From NCBI GenBank assembly GCA_947359465.1, contig OX375883.1, positions 96,050,293 to 96,114,292 on the forward strand: a stretch of DNA of 64,000 nt. Direction: 5' to 3'. The notes below the pieces were generated by a model. The model saw only the letters and a program-made list of their open reading frames with translations, was not told the DNA's origin and searched no databases. Source of the stretch: Metellina segmentata (lineage: Eukaryota; Arthropoda; Arachnida; Araneae; Tetragnathidae). Below are positions 41,650 to 51,520 of this stretch, piece after piece; positions within the stretch are counted from its first letter, which is position 1, and every line of letters starts with the position of its first letter. The position numbers and the translations under genes were made by a program.

Positions 41650-42164
41650 AAAAAAGGTTCATAGGAGTTCTTAAAACCATTTTAAGAAAGATTCTTGGAA
41701 AAGCCTGCTTACAGTTTGAGGAAATGTGTACAATAGTATGTGACGCAGAAGGGCTCATTAACTCGAGACCGCTCACATACCTTTCAGAGGACTTGTAGAA
41801 ACATTGCAGGTTTGACCCCTGCAATGTTTCTACAAGAAATTAAAGAGTTTGGAGTTCCTGATCTCGATATGATAGATGGTCAAAAGATGAATAAATGCTT
41901 CTCTTATCGTCAAAAGCTCCGACCAGATTTAAGACAATGTTTTAGGACTGAATATTTGGGACAGTTGAGTGAATTATCAAGAGTGTGTAAAGAATTCACC
42001 TGCAAAGTAGGAGACGTTGTTTGGATCATCGATAACAGCTCAAAGAGGCTTAATTGGCCATTCGCCAAGATTGAGAGAGTCTTTCCAGGTAAAGATTGGA
42101 AAATTCGAGTGGCAGAAGTTAGAACCCAAACTGGCAAGTTCTTGAGACCTGTACAAAGACTTTG

Positions 42165-42589
42165 ATGAGACCAGCCACGTTCGAGATGTCACAGCGAGGC
42201 GAACTTCCAAGGCCGAGTCCTGAAACCTACAGCGAAAGTTTCCATGTGAATCCACGACTCTTTTGAGTATTCCAGAACAACTTGGCATACTCAAGGTGGG
42301 AAAATGGCGAAAACGAAATAGTAATTCGAGTACTAGTCTGACTAAACTACTACGCAACTGTGAATGGCAACGCTGTTGCGATGTTAGAGGCAGATTCAAA
42401 AATATAATTATGACGACTTATGATGCGAGCAGTTGGATTCCCTTCTTTTTTCTGTCATTCTGTATTTCTAAATTCTGTATACACATTAATACTTTCAATT
42501 ATATTCTAATTTAACTTTTGCTAGCTGTCCCTGTCTTCTTTGCGTTGGTCGGATTTCACGAACTGGAGTGTCTTCATAGTGTAATGGAC
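42165..42589. other. BEL/Pao 3' flank, no clear LTR
   Basis: Sequence after the integrase stop. It is expected to hold the 3' end of the retrotransposon, but no terminal TG...CA pair or matching LTR was found. The boundary with the Polinton is unresolved. Confidence 0.35.
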
Positions 42590-43596
42590 AAAGACCGGAC
42601 CAATTCACCACTCAATACCGAGATTTCGAATGAGGTAGGACATTTAGATTAATTTTCCAACCAAACACCTGTCGTTATAAGTGACAATTATGTTACTAAA
42701 ACTTCCCAACTTTCCTCGTATCTGTTTTTTAAGGTTACCGCCAGTCGAATGAATATTTTTGATTCGGCAGATACTGAGCCTAACGATGGATTCAATCAGC
42801 GGACAGAAATGTTCAAACTCAGTACATCGGTTGATATGATTGGTCAATTACACTTGTATATGTTTCATCAAGAACGACACCTTCTTAACATGGTAGATGT
42901 GAAAATTAAGCTTATTCGTAGTAAACCAGAATTTTGTTTACTGGGAGATGGTGAATTTAAAGTTTCACTAGAACATGCTTCCTTATATATATTTGTTCGT
43001 AAAGTGAGAGTCAGTCCAGGTGTTGTTATAGGACACGGTAAGAGTTAGGAAAAATCAATAGCCAAATATCCCATTAACTCTGTAAAGCTTACTCCATTCC
43101 TGCAGGTAATATGAGTTTTGTTCAAGATAACATTTTTACGGGGCAGATGCCTAATCGTATCGTGATAGCCTGTATTGGTAATGACGCGTTTAATGGACAC
43201 TGTAAAAAGTCTTCCTTCGAATTCAAATATTACAATATCAATCTCATTCGAGTCTACGTGGATGGTCAACCCATACCTCATAACCCACTCCAAACAAATT
43301 TTGACAAAAATCAATTTGTCAGAGCATATCAGAACTTATTTACGAATGCCGAAAACTGAGGTCTATACCTCTCAAAGTCAAAATTTTCAAAAGGTTATTC
43401 TTTATTTTCCTTTGATTTATCCCCAGATATGTGTGACGGTTCACATCTAAATCTTGTTCGTCATAGTAATTTAAGAATAGAAATGAAATTTACCATCCCT
43501 TTACCGCAAACAGTTTCATTGTTAGTCTATGCTGAGTTTGAAAACTTGATCGAAGTCAGCAAAGCTCGAAATATTCTCTACGATTTTGTAAACTGA
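42590..43596 (+). pseudogene. Polinton/Maverick capsid protein, 5'-truncated and frame-broken
   Basis: Plus-strand frames at 42749-43048, 43111-43359 and about 43420-43596 are consecutive parts of one protein of the F54H12.2-like family, a Polinton virion component, probably the jelly-roll major capsid protein. Recognisable landmarks are MIGQLHLYMFHQERHLLN, IPAGNMSF near 43105, RVYVDGQPIPHNPLQ and a C-terminal LLVYAEFENLIEV ending at 43594. Breaks lie near 43048-43060 and 43360-43420. The N-terminal third is missing or lies beyond a possible intron at 42632-42734. It cannot make a whole capsid protein. Confidence 0.75.
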
Positions 43597-43930
43597 TGAA
43601 TTCGTCAGACATTTATAAAATCTTACCTCGTGATCCTATTTCGGCGAGATATTTCGCGGGTGTTTTTCCTTCGGACAAAATACCAAAAATTAGAAAGTTT
43701 CCCTCTGCTATGGTGTTGAATACTGATAAACATGATGAAAAAGGAACTCATTGGCTTGTAGTCTACATTCAAGATAAAAACACGGTTGAATTTTTTTATT
43801 CCTATTGATTGCCTGTGCCGACGCATTTGGACAAGATATAACAAGATTTGTCAAGACTTTTCAGCATGTTCACTGGAACGAGGTTCCAGTTCAAAGCTTA
43901 ACAACGTTTAAGATGAAGTAAAAGGTACAA
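43596..43930 (+). pseudogene. Polinton adenovirus-type cysteine protease, broken
   Basis: Starts MNSSDIYKILPRDPISA, and includes FAGVFPSDKIPKI and the catalytic His block GTHWLVVYIQ, as in Ulp1/adenain-like Polinton proteases. A stop at 43806 interrupts the frame just after VEFFYSY. The sequence to about 43905 continues the family pattern in broken form (HVHWNE). The Cys box is not in place; possible remains lie near 43990-44030. It follows the capsid directly, the usual Polinton order. Confidence 0.75.
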
Positions 43931-43936
43931 AAAAAA

Positions 43937-44201
43937 ATGGCCAACACAACCATACGAAATCTTTTAACAGCATTGCTTACACTTTCCTACATTGAGTTAT
44001 CTGTGTTTATTATTTGGACTTGTCCTAATTGGCCAAAACATGAATCATGCTCTTTAGCACAAAATAAAACGACGATTGAAACGTATAAAATTTACCAAAA
44101 AATTGATTCAGTGGGATTTATTAAATGCAACGAATTTTTTAATCTGTTCTTCAGTCACTCAGTTTTGTGGAAAAACAATATGCGATTGGGTTCACAATTC
44201 T
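43937..44201 (+). pseudogene. Unidentified Polinton-region frame
   Basis: The first 88 codons of an open frame that later enters a piggyBac insertion. I do not recognise it. It may hold the end of the protease or a small virion gene. A short compatible stretch (CMEFTQNIVDSISECELV) lies on the far side of the piggyBac insertion at 44869-44935. Confidence 0.35.
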
Positions 44202-44205
44202 TTAA

Positions 44206-44845
44206 CCCACTGGCTGATTATCCCGCGATTTCCACGGGCAACTCAAATGTAGCAATTGCATTTAACCAATGCAATAAATTACATACAGTGTTAGACGTTA
44301 AATTTAGATTTTGGTCAACAGTTGTCGCTAGTCGTCCACTAAATTGCGGCATTTGAAGGTACTTTGTATTTACCGTTCTAACTTCGTGCCTTTGTTTGGC
44401 GCCTTTTTCTAATCAGAAATGGCTGCTAGAAAACGTTCAGCGATTGACAGAGTATATATTCCTGATGATTTATCAGATTCTGAAAGTGATTTTAGTTTTG
44501 ATAGGGATATAGATTTTTCGGACTGTTCTCTCCTCAGATAGCGATGAATCTGATCATGATTCAATAAACTTGCAAAGCGTTAAGCAGTGGTGCAAAATTG
44601 ATATGAAGAATATTCCTCCTCCTCCAGTTCCTTTTCGTGGAAATCTGTGAATTACTGTGCATATAGCTAACAATAACTTCTGACAGTTTAGTTTCTCATG
44701 ATAAAAATCTATATAAAAAGTCTTTTCTAGAAAGAAAAAAATGCATATTTCAATTCTCCAATATATATAGATTTTTAATATGCATAAAAAAAAAAAAACA
44801 CGATTTTTGTAGCGATTTCGGTCTACAAATTGAGCAGTCAGAGGG
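44206..44845 (+). mobile_element. piggyBac deletion derivative
   Basis: TTAA at 44202-44205 and 44846-44849. The ends are CCCACTGGCTG and, inverted, CCCTCTGACTG. Inside at 44419 is a start typical of piggyBac transposases: MAARKRSAIDRVYIP, an acidic Ser/Asp/Glu stretch, then QWCKIDMKNIPPPPVPF before truncation. The DDD catalytic domain is deleted. It splits the Polinton between its protease and ATPase genes. Confidence 0.8.
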
Positions 44846-44948
44846 TTAAATGTCTTTGAAAACCACTGCATGGAATTTACTCAAAATATTGTCGATTCAA
44901 TCAGCGAGTGCGAACTCGTTGCACGTGCAATTAAAGGTTGTATAGACA

Positions 44949-45615
44949 TTGTCTGTAAAGCATAAAGTCAAAGCTTTTTTTAAACTAAACACATATTGGA
45001 ATATGGAGCTCCCTAAGCTTGTTCATCCTTCTACATGTCTTCTCAGTGGTCCTACATGTTCAGGAAAAACCGTTTTCATAAAAAAGCTATTAGATCATAA
45101 AATGTTTGATCCCATGTCTGCGCATATTGTGTACTGTTACGGAAGCTACCAACCACTTTTTAATTCCATGAAGAATGTAACTTTTGAAGAAGGTTTATCC
45201 TCTAACCTTAGTTCCATTCGAAATGCTTTAATTATTATAGACGATTTAATGTCAGAGTTAGCCAGTCATACTCGTTTAAGCAATCTTTTTACGAAAGGGA
45301 GTCATCATAGAAACCTTTCAATTATCTTTATAACTCAAAACTTTTTTCCATCAAGGTAAAGAAATGAGAAATGTTCATTTAAATTCACATTACGTGGTTT
45401 TGTACAAATATCCTGGTGATAAAAGTCAAGTAACGCATTTAGCAAGACAAAAGTTTCCCAGGAAAACCAAAGCTTTTCAAGAAATTTTTGATGATGTTAC
45501 TTCAACACCCTTTAGTTATTTGCTCATTGAACTAAAACCTGAGACGAATGAGCGGTTGCGGTTACGTGCAGGAATATTTCCTGGCGATAAACATTTTGTA
45601 TATGAATCTCGCTAG
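44949..45615 (+). pseudogene. Polinton packaging ATPase (FtsK/HerA type), one frame break
   Basis: Walker A is LLSGPTCSGKTVF (about residues 31-43) and Walker B is ALIIIDDLM. FITQNFF near the end of the first frame is the post-Walker B segment. The frame ends at 45357 and continues in another frame at 45364-45615 (HYVVLYKYPGDKSQV, FSYLLIELKPET), ending at a stop. This family packages DNA into capsids. The single break is small, so inactivation may be recent. Confidence 0.8.
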
Positions 45616-45977
45616 GTCATTTTCTCTTTTAGACAATCTTTTATGACATTATTTTATGCTTTGTTGTTTTATTTTTTCAATTTTTCCTAATTTCATTAAT
45701 TTAAAATATTGACACTTTTTTTTATTCTTATATATTGTTTTTTTTAACATAAATTTAAAAAAAATATCAAATTAAAAATACTGTTTTTTCTGAAAACATT
45801 TTTTAAATTAAAAAAGTAAAATTTTTCTTCAAATTGTTACCATATGTACTAACGAATAGGTGATTTCACATGTATGAAACTTTTACCAAAAAAATGAAAC
45901 ATAAGCAACAAATAAAAAAAATTGTTTAATTATTTTTAACAAACTAAAAAACTTTACACTACAGATTTTACAAACAA
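45616..45977. other. Spacer between convergent Polinton genes
   Basis: Very AT-rich with T and A homopolymers. It probably holds both 3' ends; no further gene is seen. Confidence 0.5.
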
Positions 45978-47847
45978 TTATATAGATATATTTAATACGC
46001 AGAGGGTAATGTAGTGAAATCCGTGATGAATTACCCTCTTATTATGCACTATCCTGTAAACCTTAGTTTCGTGTTTATTTCGTACTCTTCTACGTTTTGC
46101 CTCCCTGGTCATTTTGGCAGGATTTACAATTGGAATGGTCAGGTCATCCATATCGAGCACCAGACTTACCATGGAATTGTAATTAATTAACTGTGTATTT
46201 CTAAAGTTGAGGGTAAATCCTTTCACTTTGCAGCAAGTTTTCCCAGTGCCAGTCTGGAAAGTGTAGTTTTTGGGTCCTCCTAAAAAAGAAAAAAAAGTGC
46301 TAAGCAAATTTTTTCCCACTAAGAAAAACTTTTTTTTTTACATCCTGGGTGTGTATACTTGAAAAAATTAGTTACATATAAAATATCACTAAAAACCATG
46401 TTGGGAAACAAAATTGAGAAGGAGGTTAATTTACGAGTTCTAAAATAAACGTTTACAAGAAATCTGACTTCGATAGTACACATGAGGCAAAAATATTACT
46501 TCTCAAATAAATCTCATTAATTGCTTTTTTTTTTCTCTTTTTTCATTAAAAGAGCAAACACTTTTTTTCCGCTGAATGATTTGTGAAAAAATTTTTATGG
46601 TAAAAAAATTCGCTACCTACCAGAAACGAATGAGGAAACGGTATCGCCGTCCAATTCGTCAGTGAATTCGCCTAAGAAATTTCCCAAGGGAGGCTCATAC
46701 GTATGTTGAATCTTTCGAATAGATGATCAAATCCGTGTCGTGGTACAGCACGCTTCGCCCTAGCTTGTCCATTTCACCATATAGGTGGCCAAGCTGTAGT
46801 AAAAGCAGCCAGAAAGATGTTTGTGGAGGCGTCTTGCTCAACGAACTAATTCGACTTTTGCCCCTGGATGGCAGCTACCTCTGGCGTGGGTAAAAATACG
46901 TCCTTGATCTGAAAAGATAAGAGATGTGTTACAAAAAGTGAATACGTTGTGTTGATCCAGTACGATGTTAATTTAACTACCTTTTCTACCAAAAGTGAAT
47001 TTAAACAAATAAGGTATGAAATAAATATAAGAATAGAAATTACGTTTTTAGTAGGGTCGGTCAGCATGTTGTTAAACATAGGTATCGTGTTAACATATGT
47101 TAATTGCTCCTTTTGAGTATTTATTCCCCATCTGTAAGATCAAGGTACTTATTAATATTTACACCAAATAACAGGTTCTCTCTCTCTCTAAAAAAAATAG
47201 GAAGACCTTACCGTCCCCAAAAACTATTTAAAGCCAGCTTTGCCACTTGTCTCCGCCCAGGGTTTTTTTTAACATTGACTGCACCTAACTTTACGCCTTC
47301 ACGTTCTCCACATAGCCGAATGTAAGCAAGTTTTTGAACATCGGTCACACACTCAGAAGGCCATCCACTGCTCTCCTGTTTAATTTTTAAAAATAGATCG
47401 ATGTATGATCGAAACAGGGAGTCGGATTTGTTATCAAAGTAATAAACCTCGTAGATCTAAAATGAAAAAAAGATTTAAAAAAAAAAAAAAGTATGCATAA
47501 AAGGTAAAAGAATTAAGACCTAAAGTTATTAAAAAAAAAAGTTATTCACGTGTGTAAACCGATATTCTTTTAGCTCTGCCAGTTTCAACTTCTCGCTCAC
47601 CCATGTACCAATAAGGGATCTACCATCATCGGTATGGGCGCAAGAACTTTGTTGCAAAGTTTCGGCACAGCGGAAACATTAATTTTTGATGGCATCGGTA
47701 TGAGAGCACCGGAAAATACACCTGCTTGGGTGGCATGACTCTGCAATGTATTATCCCAAACTAATCATTCACATCCTTGCAGCAGGGTATGTGCAATATT
47801 TGTTAACCTAAACAAATAAATAAATAAAAATAAATTTAAAAAAAAAC

Positions 47848-47930
47848 AGTCAGTATCGGTTATATGGTCTGCTCAGCGGTCCAGAAATTTCGGACCATAT
47901 AAGCGGGGTGACCATATATGAGGAACAATA
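47848..47930 (+). mobile_element. Pogo/Tigger-like end in a polB intron
   Basis: Starts CAGTCAGTATCGGTTATATG, then CCATATAAGCGGGGTGACC. It shares its first nine bases and the ATAAGCG words with the end at 33617. No second end was found. Confidence 0.5.
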
Positions 47931-47939
47931 CTACACTAT

Positions 47940-48122
47940 TTAATTATGGCAGAATTATAAACACATATCAGAATATAACGCCCCCTAGTGGCATTACGCA
48001 ATGCGCAGTCACGCTGCATTTCTAATCATTTGCATATCTGGCCGACATGTACCTTCATGCCAAGTTTCGTTCCGATCCCACAATTATTTCTTGGTGCGCA
48101 AATTTTTATGGCAATGAGTGTA
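47940..48122 (+). mobile_element. Tc1-like 3' fragment
   Basis: The last part (GGTGCGCAAATTTTTATGGC, then AATGAGTG followed by TA) aligns with the right end of the Tc1 element at 49064-50077 (GGTGCGCTATTTTCAATG, CTGAGTG, TA). The preceding 100 bp are also similar in order. The rest of the element is missing. Confidence 0.55.
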
Positions 48123-48139
48123 TATATAATTATTCTAAA

Positions 48140-48140
48140 A

Positions 48141-48187
<47 letters not shown>
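48140..48187. repeat. (AT)n microsatellite split by a mariner
   Basis: An AT run ends at 48187 and resumes at 49042-49063 on the other side of the mariner element. It provides the TA target. Confidence 0.85.
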
Positions 48188-48190
<3 letters not shown>

Positions 48191-49041
48191 GGTGGTCCCG
48201 AATTCATGGTACAAACTTTAATGGTAGGTACAGGACATTGTAACAATGATTTATTGTATAGGAATGTATAGTCGCAAGTGACGCGGTGAGGCGAAAACAG
48301 GGGAAATAACGGCCGAAAGGAAAAACAAAGATTTTATTGAAAGCGTTGTTGACAAGTGTCATGTTTACAGTAATTGTTCAAAATTGCGTCCACCAGTATC
48401 GATACATGCTTGACAGCGTCGGTGGAGCGATTGGCGTACACGTTCAAAGATGCCTGGTATTTCACGCACACCTGCAGCAGCTACAGATAAGCGAGCGACG
48501 AGATCCTCATCTGAGTCAACTGGAGTCTCATAAACAAGATGCTTTAGATGTCCCCATAAAAAGTAATCGAGGCTCGATAAATCGGGAGATCGGGGTGGCC
48601 AAGGGACTGGTCCACCACGCCCAATCCATCGAGTACCAAACGTGGCATTCAGGTAATTCCGTACATCAATGCTGAAGTGTGCTGGCGCCCCATCGTGCTG
48701 AAACCACATGCGGTTACGAATGGCGATCGGAACATCATGCAGCAGTTGTGGTAACACTTCTTTCAGAAAAATAAGATAGCTTCCGCCAGTGAGCCGCGTG
48801 GGTAGTAAGTATGGGCCAATCAAAATGTAAGTATGGGCCAATCATGTTCAACAGCGGCTAGACATCTACTGCCCTCTACCGGCAATGATACCAACCGATC
48901 ACTCCATTTCTCTTTCCTTTTATTTCCCCTGTTTACGCCTCACCGCGTCACTTGCGACTATACATTCCTATACAATAAATCATTGTTACAATGTCCTGTA
49001 CCTACCATTAAAGTTTGTACCATGAATTCGGGACCACCCTG
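48188..49041 (-). mobile_element. Mariner-like element, young deletion derivative
   Basis: 854 bp between TA dinucleotides. The ends, CAGGGTGGTCCCGAATTCAT inward, stay inverted for about 123 bp with only one mismatch found by eye. Inside is the C-terminal half of a transposase. The 18-bp GTAAGTATGGGCCAATCA occurs twice near 48806-48847, where the N-terminal half is missing. Confidence 0.88.
48365..48841 (-). pseudogene. Mariner-like transposase, C-terminal half
   Basis: An open frame of 158 codons contains MWFQHDGAPAHFS (second catalytic Asp) and PPRSPDLSSLDYFLWGHLK (third catalytic Asp), with 36 residues between the two. The first catalytic Asp and the N-terminal HTH are deleted, so it is not functional. 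The stop follows NFEQLL. Confidence 0.85.
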
Positions 49042-49063
49042 TATATATATATATATATATATA

Positions 49064-50077
49064 CACTCAGGAACATTGAAAATAGCCAGTGGACACGAGA
49101 TGGTACCCACGTGCGGCGTACTGGGTCTTGAGCGACCAGGAAGACGACGAGGGGAGAGGATCAAAGGATCGTGCATCAAGCGCTCGTGGATCATACTTGC
49201 GTCACAATACAATCAAATGTAGAGGTGCCAGTTGTTCCACAAATCATTTCCAGAAGCCTTGCGGAGGCGAATCTGCAATCCAAGCGCCCTTTTCGTGTGC
49301 TGCCTTTAACACCGAAACATCGGCGACACCGTCTACTGTGGTGTTAAGCCAGAGCGACGTGGAATGCAACAGGTTGGCAAAACGTGGTGTTTAGTGATGA
49401 ATCCCGGTTCAGTTTGGGGATAGATGATAACCGCGTACGGTTGTGGAGGTGCTCTGGTGAATGGTACAATTCCACCCACGCTGTCGCGCGACACATTGCC
49501 CGCATAGCAAGCGTGATGGTCTGGGGGGCCATAGCCTATGATAGCTGGTCTACTCTAATTGAACATGGAACCTTAACGTGCCAGCGTTATGTTGATGACA
49601 TTCTTCGACCCCACGTGGAACCTTTCCTTAATGGTCTTCCAGGGGAAATTTTCCAGCAAGATAATGCTCGTCTGCATACAGCTCGAGTTGCTCAAGACTT
49701 CCTACGTTATGTTCAGACTATTCCATGGCCGACCCGCTCCCCGGACTTGTTCCCTATAGAGCATGTGTGGGACCAGCTGAAACTATGTGCATGATTTGGA
49801 GGTGGCTGTTTAAGAATTTTGGGCCCATCTGCTTCAAGACAACATCAGACGTCTAATCAACTCAATGCCGGACCGTGTTGCGGCATTTATTGAAGCAGGA
49901 AGTGATCCGACGAGCTATTGAAGTTGCACTGTATTGGTCTAATTGTACACACTGTATTCGTTTAATTGTCTTGATTTTGGGATCAAGTGAATCTCTCTTC
50001 TGTATCATTATGTGTATTAAATTTCATTTCAATCCAATGCTCCCTACATGGTGCGCTATTTTCAATGTTCCTGAGTG
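49064..50077 (+). mobile_element. Tc1-like element, 1.0 kb
   Basis: Ends CACTCAGGAACATTGAAAAT at the left and its inverse at the right (ATTTTCAATG, CTGAGTG), flanked by TA at 49062-49063 and 50078-50079. The length is close to a deleted Tc1. It lies directly beside the mariner, sharing the TA microsatellite. Confidence 0.85.
49089..49794 (+). pseudogene. Tc1-like DD34E transposase, degenerate
   Basis: The catalytic core is in 49384-49794: VFSDESRF (first Asp), FQQDNARLHTA (second Asp) and SPDLFPIEHVWDQL (Glu), typical of DD34E Tc1. VMVWGAI lies between. The N-terminal region at 49089-49383 is scrambled by frameshifts and a deletion. The C-terminal end is lost after 49794. Confidence 0.85.
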
Positions 50078-51272
50078 TATAAAGGATGTACATATACATA
50101 AATACATATGAAATATATAAATCATGTACACATGTATAGATACTATAAAACATATAAAAAAATGTATAAAACTGCTAAAAGGTACACTTACTCGGTTTAA
50201 GTTCTCTGAAGAGAGAACTACGATTTGAAGATCTAGATGATCCTCGAACTTTCTTATGTCATCAAAGGTGCAAAGTCCTAATGTCACTCCGGCAGCTTCA
50301 TGGAGAGAGCGGGTCTTGTTCATCACTGTTAGGCGTCTTCTGTCCCTCAGTGTATTAATGTCCGAAACGTGTTTTTCCAAATGTGCCCTTCCATACACTA
50401 TGGCTTTTGCACAGCAAAGACCCTCATCGTCAAAAGATATGGCCAAGATTGATGTTTTATTCAGCCGATCCATAGAAATGTTAATAGTTCTTTGGTTTCG
50501 ACCGGAACCCACAGGTCGCTGAATGGTGATGACATCAAACTCAAAAGTAGAATCCAACTTAATCTGTTCCTTAGATTGAAGTACCTTCATTATGCAACTA
50601 AGAACTTTCTCAACTGTAATAGTTGATACCGACATCAGGGAAGTAGACACATGCTTTTCGAGTCCCTCTGCTTGGATACAAAATCTTATACGATCAGATA
50701 GACGTAACGATTCCGTGGTACGACGCATAAGAATCTCAAACAGCAACCTGACTGAGTTCACTATGTTCGACAAAGACATTCCTCTAACGTCTTGCTGAAG
50801 TCGCTCTGGCTCCAGTCGTGCCCTGTACGTAATTTCTTTAGCCTGATACTTATTATTGCGCCGCTTATCTCGTTCTACGAGAACAATAGCATCTTCAATC
50901 TGGAAAAAAACATGATAAGTAAATATGATAATAACGTTATAGTCACTTCACTCTACTACAAATTTTTTTTCAGAGGCAAACAAACAAAATTACTACTTTT
51001 TTTAACAATAGTTAGTTTTATGAGTTAGATAAAATTACACTTACAGTGTGGGCTTCAATGTTTTCACCAACATTAAAAGGATTCGAGACTCCGGAAGTCT
51101 AATTAAAAAATACAATTAAACAAAACAATTATTAAGAATTAAAAATCTTAAATGAAATAAAATGTTAAATAACTCATATGAAAAAGTATACCTCAAATCC
51201 TGAGCCCACTTGATAATACAATGGCAGAGGCATTGGGTTTTCAATAAATATTTGAGAACATTCACTGAGAAT

Positions 51273-51392
51273 CTAAAAATGTAAGATCCCATTTTAAATT
51301 TAAAAGAAAAAAATTAAGTATGGAAAGTTCAAGCGAGAAAGAAAATCAATGGAAATAACCTTACATTATCATCGGTTTCCAAAAGGTTTTGT
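51273..51392. other. Upstream flank of the first recognised polB exon
   Basis: More 5' polymerase exons may lie here or beyond the SINE fragment. I cannot recognise them. Confidence 0.35.
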
Positions 51393-51520
51393 CGTCATCT
51401 GACCGTGGTTCAAAATTACGAGGTGTTGTCCTCGGATCTTTCCCTTAAGGGACTGATCCCGGACCGTCGTCAATAGCCCGTTGTGTTTATGTAGTATGAC
51501 GATAATTAAAATTACCTAAC
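51393..51520 (+). mobile_element. SINE family 1 body fragment
   Basis: Starts in the body at GTCGTCATCTGACCGTGG and ends in a degenerate ATTACC tail. No head; a TSD was not recognised. Confidence 0.8.

Larger units (their letters stand above)
39675..42164 (+). pseudogene. BEL/Pao pol fragment: RNase H end and integrase, with two insertions
   Basis: The first part (AWVFRFYEN, ELRSEEIEKAERVI) is the linker before integrase. Next is the H2C2 zinc-binding region (HKELGHSGVQFLMSALREKY, then CVICKRF after an insertion). The integrase core shows VIGVDLAGPL (first Asp), a second Asp in IYSDNGTNLVG near 41160, and the Trp-rich GRERF-type block near 41290. The C-terminal SPGD-like domain (CKVGDVVWIID) lies in 41740-42165. 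Insertions: a palindromic TTAA element at 40088-40863 and a SINE at 41317-41649. A stop occurs near 41100 and a short duplication near 41780-41840. Confidence 0.85.
45978..51272 (-). pseudogene. Polinton protein-primed DNA polymerase B, apparently eight exons
   Basis: Candidate exons by frame, homology and GT/AG borders: 51272-51192, 51098-51045, 50899-50192, 47807-47550 (damaged), 47456-47212, 47131-47044, 46908-46621, 46279-45978. The 50899-50192 exon carries the N-terminal Polinton polB region (DGRYR-like start replaced by TIQRPVGSGRNQRTINI, then DDEGLCCAKAIVYGRAH). 47456-47212 carries motif B (KLALNSFWG). 46908-46621 carries motif C as YHDTDL, after a frameshift near 46800. 46279-45978 has the C-terminal GGPKNYTF and GFTLNF blocks. 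The frameshift and the damaged fourth exon make it a pseudogene now. A host gene is unlikely given the capsid and ATPase neighbours. Confidence 0.75.

Noticed and set aside
48140..49063. Frames across the (AT)n tract encoding IYIYIYIY peptides
   Set aside because: Translation of a microsatellite; no biological protein.
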